This document shows positions 7,303-13,128 of a DNA stretch of 23,913 nt, piece after piece. The notes beneath the pieces are model-generated. The model ran no database searches. It worked only from the letters and a program-made list of their open reading frames with translations, and was not told the origin of the DNA. How positions within the stretch are numbered: position 1 is the stretch's first letter; every line of letters starts with the position of its first letter. The position numbers and the translations under genes were made by a program. Where the stretch lies: contig JBBSEZ010000113.1 of NCBI GenBank assembly GCA_038239195.1, forward strand, positions 1 through 23,913, in the 5' to 3' direction. This DNA is from JBBSEZ01 sp038239195 (GTDB lineage: Bacteria; Planctomycetota; Planctomycetia; Gemmatales; Gemmataceae).

Positions 7303-8259
7303 CTAATTGACAACGTTCGGCAACGCCTCCCCGCGCACCGACCGCGCGACGATCTCCGCCGCCGTCTCGCGCAACTTGCGGGCCGCCTTCTCGCTGGCCG
7401 AGGCGACGTGGGACGAGAGGACGACGTGGTCCATCTTCAACAGCGGACTGTCCGGCGGGACCGGCTCGGGGTCGAACACGTCGAGGCCGGCCCCGCCCAG
7501 GTGCCCGCTCTGCAAGGCGCTCACCAGGGCGGCCGATTCCACCAGGTCGCCGCGCCCCACGTTGATGAGGATGGCGCCCGGCCTCATGCGGGCGAGGGCG
7601 TCGCGCCCGATCATGCGCCGGGTCTGCGGCGTCGAGGGGCAATGCAGCGTGACGACGTCGCTCTGCCCGAGGAGCGCGTCGAGAGGGGCCGGCTCACACC
7701 CTGCCTCGCGGATGGCAGAGGGCGGCACCACGGGATCGTGGACGAGGACGCGGCACTTGAAGGCCAGGAGCCGCCGGACGACCTCGCGGCCGATGCGCCC
7801 GAAGCCGACGACGCCGACGCTCAGGTTGCAGAGCGCCTTCATGGCCGGGAGGGGCACGGCAAGGCCCCACTTTCCGCCGCGAACATGGTTGCTGTTGGCG
7901 ACGACGTGCCGCGTCGTGGCGAGGATGAAGGCGAGCGTGTGGTCGGCGACCTCGTCGAGGCAGTAGTCGGGGACGTTGCAGACCGGGATGCCCTTGGCCC
8001 GGGCCGCCGCCAGGTCCACGTTGTCCACGCCGACGCCGTAGCGGACGATCACCTTCGCCTGGCGCATGGCGGCGATGGCGGCGGCGTTGACTGGCGCGAA
8101 CTGCGCGATGACCTGATCGGCGTCAGCCACGAGGCGGGCCAGTTCGTCGGGCGGGGGGATCGGTTTGGACGCGACAATTTCGCAGCCGAGCGGCCGCAGG
8201 ACGGCAGTCTCGACGTCGAGCGAGGGGAACGAGTAGTCGGTGACGGCGACCTTGCTCAT
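7303..8259 (-). CDS. D-2-hydroxyacid dehydrogenase (CtBP/SerA-like)
   Basis: A 318-residue NAD-dependent 2-hydroxyacid dehydrogenase, converting a D-2-hydroxyacid to the 2-oxoacid or the reverse. The NAD-binding motif GFGRIG lies at 152-157 with the ribose-binding Asp in VHDP near 175. The catalytic set is Arg236 (NVGRGDLV), Glu265 (FDPEPVP) and His284 (SSHVAS). The C-terminal-binding-protein/phosphoglycerate-dehydrogenase-like family is the nearest match; the ACT domain of long SerA proteins is absent. It is the first gene of the apparent operon, with AAAGG before the ATG. Its product 2-oxoacid would be a logical substrate for the E1-E2 pair downstream. A housekeeping role in serine synthesis is less likely from context. 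Confidence 0.9.
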   Translation of the reverse strand: MSKVAVTDYSFPSLDVETAVLRPLGCEIVASKPIPPPDELARLVADADQVIAQFAPVNAAAIAAMRQAKVIVRYGVGVDNVDLAAARAKGIPVCNVPDYCLDEVADHTLAFILATTRHVVANSNHVRGGKWGLAVPLPAMKALCNLSVGVVGFGRIGREVVRRLLAFKCRVLVHDPVVPPSAIREAGCEPAPLDALLGQSDVVTLHCPSTPQTRRMIGRDALARMRPGAILINVGRGDLVESAALVSALQSGHLGGAGLDVFDPEPVPPDSPLLKMDHVVLSSHVASASEKAARKLRETAAEIVARSVRGEALPNVVN

Positions 8260-8336
8260 GCGCGGCCTTTCGGGGCCTGCCTCGGGGCGGGCCTGGTGAT
8301 GGGGCTCGAAAGCCCTGGCCCTCGGGGGCGGGTGGA

Positions 8337-8608
8337 TTGGGAGTTGATCTTATCGACGGGCGAACCGCCGACAAGGCGGCGGGTCATTGGGGCAGGGTGG
8401 TCGCCTACGCGGAGCGCACGGCGACGGTTGCGCTGCGATCCGCGAGCGGCCACGTGCGGGCCGGGGCCCGAGGAGCGCTGGCGAAGGACGTGCGGGCCAA
8501 GTGGGTGCGCGACGCCGTGGGCGAGTCGCTACGGCGCCAGCGGAAGGGGGAGCGGCCAAGGGGCCCAAGGCGGAAGGGAAGAAATCGGAGACGAAGGGCC
8601 CGGGATGA
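8337..8608 (+). pseudogene. Possible gene remnant in an otherwise gene-free stretch
   Basis: The 404 bases from 8260 to 8663 hold no convincing intact gene. A plus-strand frame opening with TTG at 8337 shows strong GC bias at third positions to about 8545 and reads a basic helical stretch (GRVVAYAERTATVALRSA, then LAKDVRAKWVRDAVGESLRR). The sensible continuation after that (KGPKAEGKKSETKGPG, then TGA at 8606-8608) lies in another frame. A frameshifted small basic protein gene, or a fragment of one, would explain this. No family was recognised, and no good ribosome-binding site precedes the TTG. Chance coding bias in GC-rich DNA is the alternative. Confidence 0.2.
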
Positions 8609-8622
8609 GGATCGGCGGGCGC

Positions 8623-8645
8623 CCGGGGGGACTTCGTCCCCCCGG
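8623..8645. terminator. Strong hairpin between convergent genes
   Basis: Arms CCGGGGGGAC (8623-8632) and GTCCCCCCGG (8636-8645) form a perfect 10-bp stem around TTC (a CTTCG-type closing turn). It lies 19 bp past the stop of the minus-strand DUF3618-like gene and could block transcription from both sides. No T-run follows, so termination is inferred from position and stem strength. It may also belong to a dispersed palindrome family. Confidence 0.45.
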
Positions 8646-8663
8646 TGCGGGCACGCGGGCCCG

Positions 8664-9068
8664 TTACTTGCTCGCTTTCTTCTTGGGCGCCTTCTTGGGC
8701 GCCTTCGCGGGCGCCTTCTCGGCCTCCGGCGCGGCGCCCACGTCCGCGGCGAGGGCCTCTACCGCGCCTTTCACGGCACCGAGCGCGGCCCCGGCCAGCA
8801 CGTCCTTGGTCACCTCCTTGGTCTTATCCACGGCCTTCTTGACCGTGGCGCCAGCGGGCTTCTTCTTCGCGACGGTCTTCTTCGCCGCCGCCTTTTTCTT
8901 CTCGGCCATGATCTTCTTGCCCCTTGTTGAGGCCGGGCCGCTCAGGAGACGCCTCTTGAGCGCGCTCAGCTTGCGTGTCAGTTCCTCGCGCGTCTGCTCC
9001 ATCTCGGCGCGGATCGCCGCCGGATCGGGCCTTACTCGGTCTCCGGTTTCATTTGTTCCTTCAGCCAT
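8664..9068 (-). CDS. DUF3618-like protein with a lysine-rich histone-like tail
   Basis: A 134-residue protein in two parts. Residues about 15-42 (PAAIRAEMEQTREELTRKL) match the DUF3618/YqjD pattern, a short helix seen in ribosome- or membrane-associated stress proteins. From about 50 the protein is rich in Lys and Ala, with KKKAAAKKTVAKKKPAGA and a tail of PKKAPKKKASK, as in bacterial histone-H1-like proteins. An Ala/Gly-rich hydrophobic helix (LAGAALGAVKGAVEALAADV) lies between the basic parts. The ATG lies inside the 3' end of the upstream gene (37-bp overlap). An internal ATG at 8907-8909 begins MAEKKKAAAKK and could yield a separate 81-residue H1-like protein. DNA binding is inferred only from composition. 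Confidence 0.72.
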   Translation of the reverse strand: MAEGTNETGDRVRPDPAAIRAEMEQTREELTRKLSALKRRLLSGPASTRGKKIMAEKKKAAAKKTVAKKKPAGATVKKAVDKTKEVTKDVLAGAALGAVKGAVEALAADVGAAPEAEKAPAKAPKKAPKKKASK

Positions 9069-9454
9069 GCGACGTTCTCCCCCAGAGCGGCCGCCGTCTC
9101 CGGGGGCGGCAGGAGCTGCACGTCGGCCAGGCCCCGGGCGCCCGAACGCAGGAGAGCGGCGGCAGCCAACCCGCAGGCGCCTGCGGCACCGCCGTAGCAG
9201 CACCACATGGGCAGCCCGGTGGCCTTGTGCAGCAGGTGGGCAAGGGCCAGGCCCGACAGGAGCCCCCCGGCCGCCACGAGCCCGCCCCCGGCCGCCATTT
9301 CCAGGCCGGCCCCGCCGGCCTTGCGCAGCTCTTGACCGACCTCTTCCCTCAGCAGGTCGGCCTGCTGACCGAGGAGCTTCCCACAATCTCCCACGACGCC
9401 CGCCAGGAGGTCGCTCAGGCTCGTGCCGTCCAGGTCGTCCGACGGTTTCCCCAC
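9032..9454 (-). CDS. YqjE-like (DUF1469/holin superfamily III) membrane protein
   Basis: About 140 residues. The N-terminal half is an amphipathic helix (LSDLLAGVVGDCGKLLGQ, then LLREEVGQELRKAG). Two Ala/Gly-rich membrane segments follow, ending in a short cytoplasmic tail. This matches the YqjE/DUF1469 family, usually encoded beside a YqjD/DUF3618 protein, as here. I chose the GTG at 9452-9454, with AAGGGGGG about 8 nt upstream. The frame stays open to 9568, but that extension would run through the palindrome at 9526-9547 and lacks protein-like character. The family's role is poorly known; links to stress and the cell envelope have been proposed. The 37-bp overlap with the next gene implies coupled translation. 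Confidence 0.7.
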   Translation of the reverse strand: MGKPSDDLDGTSLSDLLAGVVGDCGKLLGQQADLLREEVGQELRKAGGAGLEMAAGGGLVAAGGLLSGLALAHLLHKATGLPMWCCYGGAAGACGLAAAALLRSGARGLADVQLLPPPETAAALGENVAWLKEQMKPETE

Positions 9455-9525
9455 AGGTCCGCCCCCCTTGAAACGGCCGCCCCCAGCAACGCCGTCAGGC
9501 GAGCGGCAGGACTTCGTTTCCTGTA

Positions 9526-9547
9526 GGACGGCTCTCCTGAGCCGTCC
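9526..9547. repeat. Perfect palindrome (second REP-like type)
   Basis: Arms GGACGGCTC (9526-9534) and GAGCCGTCC (9539-9547) enclose TCCT. The stem is perfect and directly preceded by TGTA, as is the arm region of the element at 6371. The two differ in stem sequence but share size, a 4-nt loop and intergenic location, suggesting related dispersed elements. Confidence 0.7.
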
Positions 9548-9599
9548 AGACGGCATCAAGAGGGCCAACCTACACGTCGGCTTTTTCCGGCCGGTCGCT

Positions 9600-9782
9600 T
9601 TACTTTTTCGCGCGCTTCGCCCGGGACGAGGCGGGCTTCGCGGCCTTGCTGCCGCGCTTGCCGCTCGCTGGGAGCATGTCGGCGATGGGCTCGACGATGG
9701 CCTTGTCCACCTTCTTCGCCACCTTCTTGGTGGCCGTCTTTACCGACCGCGCGGCGGTCTTCAACTTGGAGGTGACGGTCAT
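9600..9782 (-). CDS. Small lysine-rich histone-H1-like protein
   Basis: A 60-residue, strongly basic protein. It opens with MTVTSKLKTAARSVKTATKK and continues VAKKVDKAIVEPIADML, then ends in a Lys/Arg/Ser/Ala-rich tail with SKAAKPASSRAKRAKK. The composition and repeated KK/AKK pairs resemble bacterial H1-like nucleoid proteins, and binding to DNA or RNA is the natural inference. The ATG at 9780-9782 has GGAG about 8 nt upstream. The frame continues open upstream, but those residues are not protein-like and no better start was found. A hairpin at 9816-9840 lies just upstream in the probable leader. No domain family was recognised with certainty. Confidence 0.72.
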   Translation of the reverse strand: MTVTSKLKTAARSVKTATKKVAKKVDKAIVEPIADMLPASGKRGSKAAKPASSRAKRAKK

Positions 9783-10094
9783 GATTGGTCTCCGTGGATC
9801 GTGGAGCGTGTGGACCGAAGCGGGCACGATTCCCGCTTCGTTTGTGATTGGGGTGTCAGCAAAAGCCATGCCGCCGTCGGCCTGGATGGCCGATCCTGTT
9901 TCGGAAGAATTGGAGAGGTGTTCTGTCTCAGAAGGAGCCGGCCGGCCTCCCACAGATCCAGAGGGCGCTCGGGCGTTCGCTGCAACGGCAAACGACCGCG
10001 AAGACCACAGGTTCGATGGTGGCGTGGAAGGGCGAGACTAGAAGGGCCCTGCTACAATCGACTTGCCGGGCCCGGCCCCCTTCAACGCCTTCTG
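9783..10094. other. Intergenic stretch between divergent genes, with a hairpin
   Basis: No gene is supported here on either strand. The stretch separates the minus-strand lysine-rich gene from the plus-strand HNH gene and should hold both promoters. Arms CGAAGCGGG (9816-9824) and CCCGCTTCG (9832-9840) form a perfect 9-bp stem with a 7-nt loop in the likely leader of the minus-strand gene. Confidence 0.6.
10050..10058 (+). promoter_or_regulatory. Candidate extended -10 promoter for the HNH gene
   Basis: TGCTACAAT fits an extended -10 element (TGnTAnAAT-like) in an otherwise GC-rich region and would place transcription start about 30 nt before the ATG at 10095. No clear -35 hexamer is visible at the usual distance, which extended -10 promoters tolerate. 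Confidence 0.4.
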
Positions 10095-11012
10095 ATGAGC
10101 CCTCCCATGCTCGCTGCCGAAGGTTGGTTCAAGAAGCTCACGGCCCTCAAGGTATACCGGGCGAAAGGCGGCCCCGCGCCCCACAAGCCACTCCTACTCC
10201 TGGTGGTCCTCGAACTGGCGGAGCGGGGACTGCTGCCCCCCGACCTGCTGCCCCTGACGCCGGAGTTGACGTTCCAGTTTTGCACCTTCTGGCGCGTGGT
10301 CGCCCACCGCCGCACGCAGCGCCCCGACGTTCGCATGCCCTTCCATCATTTGCAGTCCGATGGCTTCTGGTCGGCCCTCGGGGAGGAGGGAGCTTCCTCT
10401 CCGGACGACCGTCTCACACGCTCCGCCAGGCTCGATCCAGGCTTCGTGGCTTTCGCCTCGGCGCCCTCATCCCGAGAGCGGGCCCGTCGCATCCTCCTCG
10501 CCAATTATTTCGAGCCGAGCGAGCGCCTCGCCCTGTACGCCTCGATCGGCATGTCCGTCCCGAGTGAGGAGCAAATCGAGGAGGATGCTGCCGGCGCGGC
10601 AGCGGAGCAGGGCCGCGAGCGCGGGCGGGACGCGCGCTTCCGGCTCAACGTGGTCGCCGCGTACAACTACACCTGCGCCTTGACCGGGTATCGACTCATG
10701 ACCCTCTCCGCGGGGACCATCGTGGATGCGGCCCACGTTCACCAGTTCGCCAAGTCGAGGAACAACGACCCGCAGAACGGCCTGGCCCTTTGCAAGAACG
10801 CTCACTGGCTCTTCGACCACGGCCTGTGGGCCGTCGCCGACGACTACACGATCCTCGTCGCCGCCGAACACTTTTCCGAAGACAGCCCCGATCAACAAAG
10901 TCTGCGCGACTACCACGGCCGCAAGCTCCGCCTTCCTGGCGACGCCCGGCTCTGGCCTAACCCGGCTCATCTCGCGTGGCACCGGAAGCACAAGTTTGCG
11001 AGCGCGCGGTGA
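10095..11012 (+). CDS. HNH endonuclease with a putative phosphorothioate-DNA-binding domain
   Basis: A 305-residue predicted restriction enzyme. The N-terminal part has APHKPLLLL at 28-36 and MPFHHLQSDGFW at 81-92. These features recur in the sulfur-binding domain of ScoMcrA-type enzymes, which recognise phosphorothioated DNA. The C-terminal part is an HNH nuclease: Cys194 (CALTG), then DAAH at 211-214, Asn228, and CKNAHWLFDHG at 233-243 with His237 as likely catalytic or metal ligand. This fits type IV restriction of modified foreign DNA. No dnd/ssp modification genes or other defence genes are nearby, so it is a solitary gene. ATG 10095 was chosen for position; ATG 10107 is possible, and no clear Shine-Dalgarno sequence is seen for either. 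Confidence 0.8.
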   Translation: MSPPMLAAEGWFKKLTALKVYRAKGGPAPHKPLLLLVVLELAERGLLPPDLLPLTPELTFQFCTFWRVVAHRRTQRPDVRMPFHHLQSDGFWSALGEEGASSPDDRLTRSARLDPGFVAFASAPSSRERARRILLANYFEPSERLALYASIGMSVPSEEQIEEDAAGAAAEQGRERGRDARFRLNVVAAYNYTCALTGYRLMTLSAGTIVDAAHVHQFAKSRNNDPQNGLALCKNAHWLFDHGLWAVADDYTILVAAEHFSEDSPDQQSLRDYHGRKLRLPGDARLWPNPAHLAWHRKHKFASAR

Positions 11013-11169
11013 GCCCTCTCTTTCTCCCCGGCCCTTTCTTCGCCATTCCCTCCCTGCGTTGGCGTCGTCGCAACCGAGGGCAGCGTGGCCTCTTCCGAAC
11101 CAGGCCCGATTCTGCCATCCGGCCGAGTGGGTCAAGGCCCCCTGTGCGTGCCGATCGGTTGAGAAGAGC

Positions 11170-11194
11170 GGCGGCATCCCCGAAAGGGGCCGCC
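11170..11194. terminator. GAAA-tetraloop hairpin between convergent HNH and pyrE genes
   Basis: GGCGGC, a two-base AT bulge and CCCC pair with GGGG and CCGCC across a GAAA tetraloop (11182-11185). It lies in the 237-bp gap between the convergent ends of the HNH gene and pyrE. A stable GNRA-capped stem here could end transcription from either side. No T-run is present, so this rests on structure and position. Confidence 0.35.
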
Positions 11195-11249
11195 TCCGGG
11201 AAGGCCCCGACGAGATCGGCCCCGGACGTTGTCGCGCGCCAGGCCCTGC

Positions 11250-11834
11250 TCAGGAAGAAGCCCCTTGCACCGGGCCGCGGACGTCCACTTCCACTCCAAA
11301 ATCGCGGATCGTGAAGATCGGCTGGTAGTTGGCGATCCCCAGCTCCTTGAAGAGCTGTTCCGCCCCGCACAGCCGATCCACCAGCGCCAGGACCATCACG
11401 ACCTCGCACCCCAGGCCCTGGACGGCCCGGGCGGCCGTCACCGAGGAAGTGCCGCGCGTGATCACGTCGTCCACGATGACGACCCGCGCCCCGCGCTGCA
11501 ACTTCCCCTCGATGAGCTTCTGCGTGCCGTGCTCCTTGACCTTGTCGCGAACCCAGAACCCCTCCATCTCGCGCCCGTGCTGCGCGTAGCTGATGACGGC
11601 CGCCGTGGTCAACGGGACCGCCCCCACCTCGAGCCCGCCGATGGCGTCGATGGCCAGGTCCTTGGTGCGCTCGTACACGATCTCGCCGATGAGGAACGCG
11701 CCCCGCGAGAAGACCTCGGTCATCTTCCCGTCGATGTAGTAGTTGCTGACGCCGCCCGACGCCAGCCGGAACTCCCCGCGCTTGAACGAGCGCTCTTTGA
11801 GGATCTCGAATAGCTGCCTTTCGGGCTCCGACAT
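11250..11834 (-). CDS. pyrE: Orotate phosphoribosyltransferase
   Basis: A 194-residue cytoplasmic enzyme of pyrimidine synthesis that joins orotate to PRPP, giving orotidine 5'-monophosphate. The PRPP-binding loop VVIVDDVITRGTS lies at about 118-130. The N-terminal FRLASGGVSNYYIDGK segment and the flexible-loop Lys/His region (RDKVKEHGTQK, about 97-106) are typical of the family. ATG at 11832-11834 is the likely start: GGAGG is six bases upstream, whereas the GTG at 11838-11840 overlaps that site. It stands alone, convergent with the HNH gene and divergent from a microprotein gene, with no other pyr gene in the window. Confidence 0.95.
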   Translation of the reverse strand: MSEPERQLFEILKERSFKRGEFRLASGGVSNYYIDGKMTEVFSRGAFLIGEIVYERTKDLAIDAIGGLEVGAVPLTTAAVISYAQHGREMEGFWVRDKVKEHGTQKLIEGKLQRGARVVIVDDVITRGTSSVTAARAVQGLGCEVVMVLALVDRLCGAEQLFKELGIANYQPIFTIRDFGVEVDVRGPVQGASS

Positions 11835-11938
11835 GGGCACCCTCCTCGCTCGTCTGGGTGTGTTGGTCGTCTGGCAATCGATTCCATTTCCGAACCGGCA
11901 TTCTATGCGATCGGCCTCGAAAACCTACAACAGAACCT

Positions 11939-11958
11939 GTTGCTCAACTTCGAGCAAC
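11939..11958. promoter_or_regulatory. Short inverted repeat in the divergent pyrE/microprotein region
   Basis: GTTGCTC (11939-11945) and GAGCAAC (11952-11958) are perfectly complementary with a 6-nt spacer. They lie in the 157-bp region between two divergent genes, about 35 bp before the microprotein start. It could be an operator or a leader hairpin; nothing further supports either. Confidence 0.3.
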
Positions 11959-11991
11959 GTACTTGTGGGCCCTTCATGGGAGGCAATCATC

Positions 11992-12105
11992 GTGGCAAAG
12001 GGCAACAACGCGCAGGGCAAAGACAAGAAGAAGGCCAAGGCGGCCCCGAAGAAGGACGCCAAGGCGACCCCGAAGAAGCCGGCGCCCCCGAAGAAGAAAT
12101 CTTGA
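11992..12105 (+). CDS. 37-residue lysine-rich microprotein
   Basis: A GTG-started gene encoding 37 residues, beginning MAKGNNAQGKDKKKAKAAPK and ending PAPPKKKS. About 40% of residues are Lys, with Ala and Pro making up most of the rest, like the tail of histone H1. GGGAGG lies 8 nt before the GTG, a good ribosome-binding site that makes the gene credible despite its size. The TGA at 12103-12105 is 39 bp from the convergent end of the Bax-inhibitor gene. No hydrophobic segment or fold is expected; it is probably disordered and nucleic-acid-binding. It resembles the lysine-rich tails encoded at 8664 and 9600. Confidence 0.6.
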   Translation: MAKGNNAQGKDKKKAKAAPKKDAKATPKKPAPPKKKS

Positions 12106-12144
12106 AGGTCCTTCTCCTGGCTGGTCGTCGCGGCCCCTCACGGG

Positions 12145-12894
12145 TCAGTCGCGGCTCCCGCCCCTCAACTTGGCGAGCAGGCGCAGGATTTCGAGGTACA
12201 TCCAGACCAAGGTGACGAGCAGGCTGAACCCGCCGTACCATTCCATGTACCGCGGCGCCTGCTGTCTCGCCCCCTGCTCGATGAAATCGAAGTCGAGGAT
12301 GAGGTTCAGCGCCGCGATGACCACGACGACCAGGGAAAAGCCGATGCCCACCCAGCCCGTGTCGTGGATGTACGGCACGCGGGTGCCGAACAGGGACGCC
12401 ACCCAGGTGGCCAGGTAAACGAGGCAGACGGCGCCCGTGGCGGCCACCACCCCGATCTTGAAGTTCTCCGTGGCGCGGATGATCCCGGTGCCGTAGACGA
12501 ACAGCATCACCGCCAGCACGCCGACGCTCAGTCCTAACGCCTGGACTACGATGCCGGAGTAGTCCCGCTCGAAAACGGCGGAGATCGCCCCCACGACCAG
12601 CCCCTCCAGCGCGGCGTAGAGCGGCGCGGTGATGGGTGAGGCCCGGGGGAACAAGACGGTCACGAAGGCGGTGACGAGCCCGCCGATCAGCCCCAGGATC
12701 AGCAGCGCGTAGGTCAGTGGGGTGGCCCCGGCCAGCATCTGGGACCAGGTGTAGCCGGCCGTGGCCAGCAAAATGACCAGCAAGAGCGCCGTCTTCAAGA
12801 CCGTGCCCGGGATCGTCATTCCGGAGGCGGGCGTGTCGGCCAGCCCGGCTCGCCGGTAGACGGCCTCGGTCATCGTGGGGTTCGCGGTCGCCAT
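12145..12894 (-). CDS. Bax inhibitor-1/YccA family membrane protein
   Basis: A 249-residue protein with seven hydrophobic segments from about residue 32 onward, matching the BI-1 (TMBIM) family of calcium-leak or stress-survival membrane proteins. Family-like features include the cytoplasmic N-terminus with an amphipathic start, LYAALEGLVVGAISAVFE near 92-109, GTGIIRATENFKIGVVAATG near 135-154, and ILDFDFIEQGA near 199-209 with its paired acidic residues. The C-terminal helix ends WMYLEILRLLAKL. AAAGGA precedes the ATG. It is divergent from the ThuA gene across 234 bp. The molecular role in bacteria is not settled; the family assignment is firm. Confidence 0.9.
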   Translation of the reverse strand: MATANPTMTEAVYRRAGLADTPASGMTIPGTVLKTALLLVILLATAGYTWSQMLAGATPLTYALLILGLIGGLVTAFVTVLFPRASPITAPLYAALEGLVVGAISAVFERDYSGIVVQALGLSVGVLAVMLFVYGTGIIRATENFKIGVVAATGAVCLVYLATWVASLFGTRVPYIHDTGWVGIGFSLVVVVIAALNLILDFDFIEQGARQQAPRYMEWYGGFSLLVTLVWMYLEILRLLAKLRGGSRD

Positions 12895-12978
12895 GGAGCG
12901 TTGTCCTTTCGGGGGCTGACGAAAAAGCGAGCGGGCCTCTTTCATTGTAGGGGGCTGCCGCGAACCTGTCGGGGGGAA

Positions 12979-13029
12979 CGCCAAGCCGCAAGCGGCGGGC
13001 CCCGGCGCTCTTCTGCTTGCGGCTTGGCG
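12979..13029. repeat. Long perfect inverted repeat (third palindrome type)
   Basis: Arms CGCCAAGCCGCAAGC (12979-12993) and GCTTGCGGCTTGGCG (13015-13029) are perfect 15-bp complements around a 21-nt GC-rich loop. It lies between divergent start codons, so it is not a terminator for either. It resembles a dispersed intergenic palindrome, and could alternatively serve as a regulatory site for the BI-1 and ThuA genes. Confidence 0.75.
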
Positions 13030-13128
13030 GGGAGGGCCGTCCCCACCCACCTTGCCGTCCTCCGCCCGGGCCCTACAACGTCTGCGCCCGCTCCGCCAAC
13101 GTCCCCGCCCCGCGAAAGGATGGCCCCC

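Noticed and set aside
9032..9454. Phage holin
   Set aside because: The fold class overlaps with holin superfamily III, but the neighbour is DUF3618-like and there are no phage genes. A YqjE-type cellular protein fits better.
9455..9568. Longer N-terminus for the YqjE-like protein, starting at 9568
   Set aside because: It would translate the palindrome at 9526-9547 and a Gly-rich, non-conserved-looking stretch. GTG 9454 has a better ribosome-binding site.
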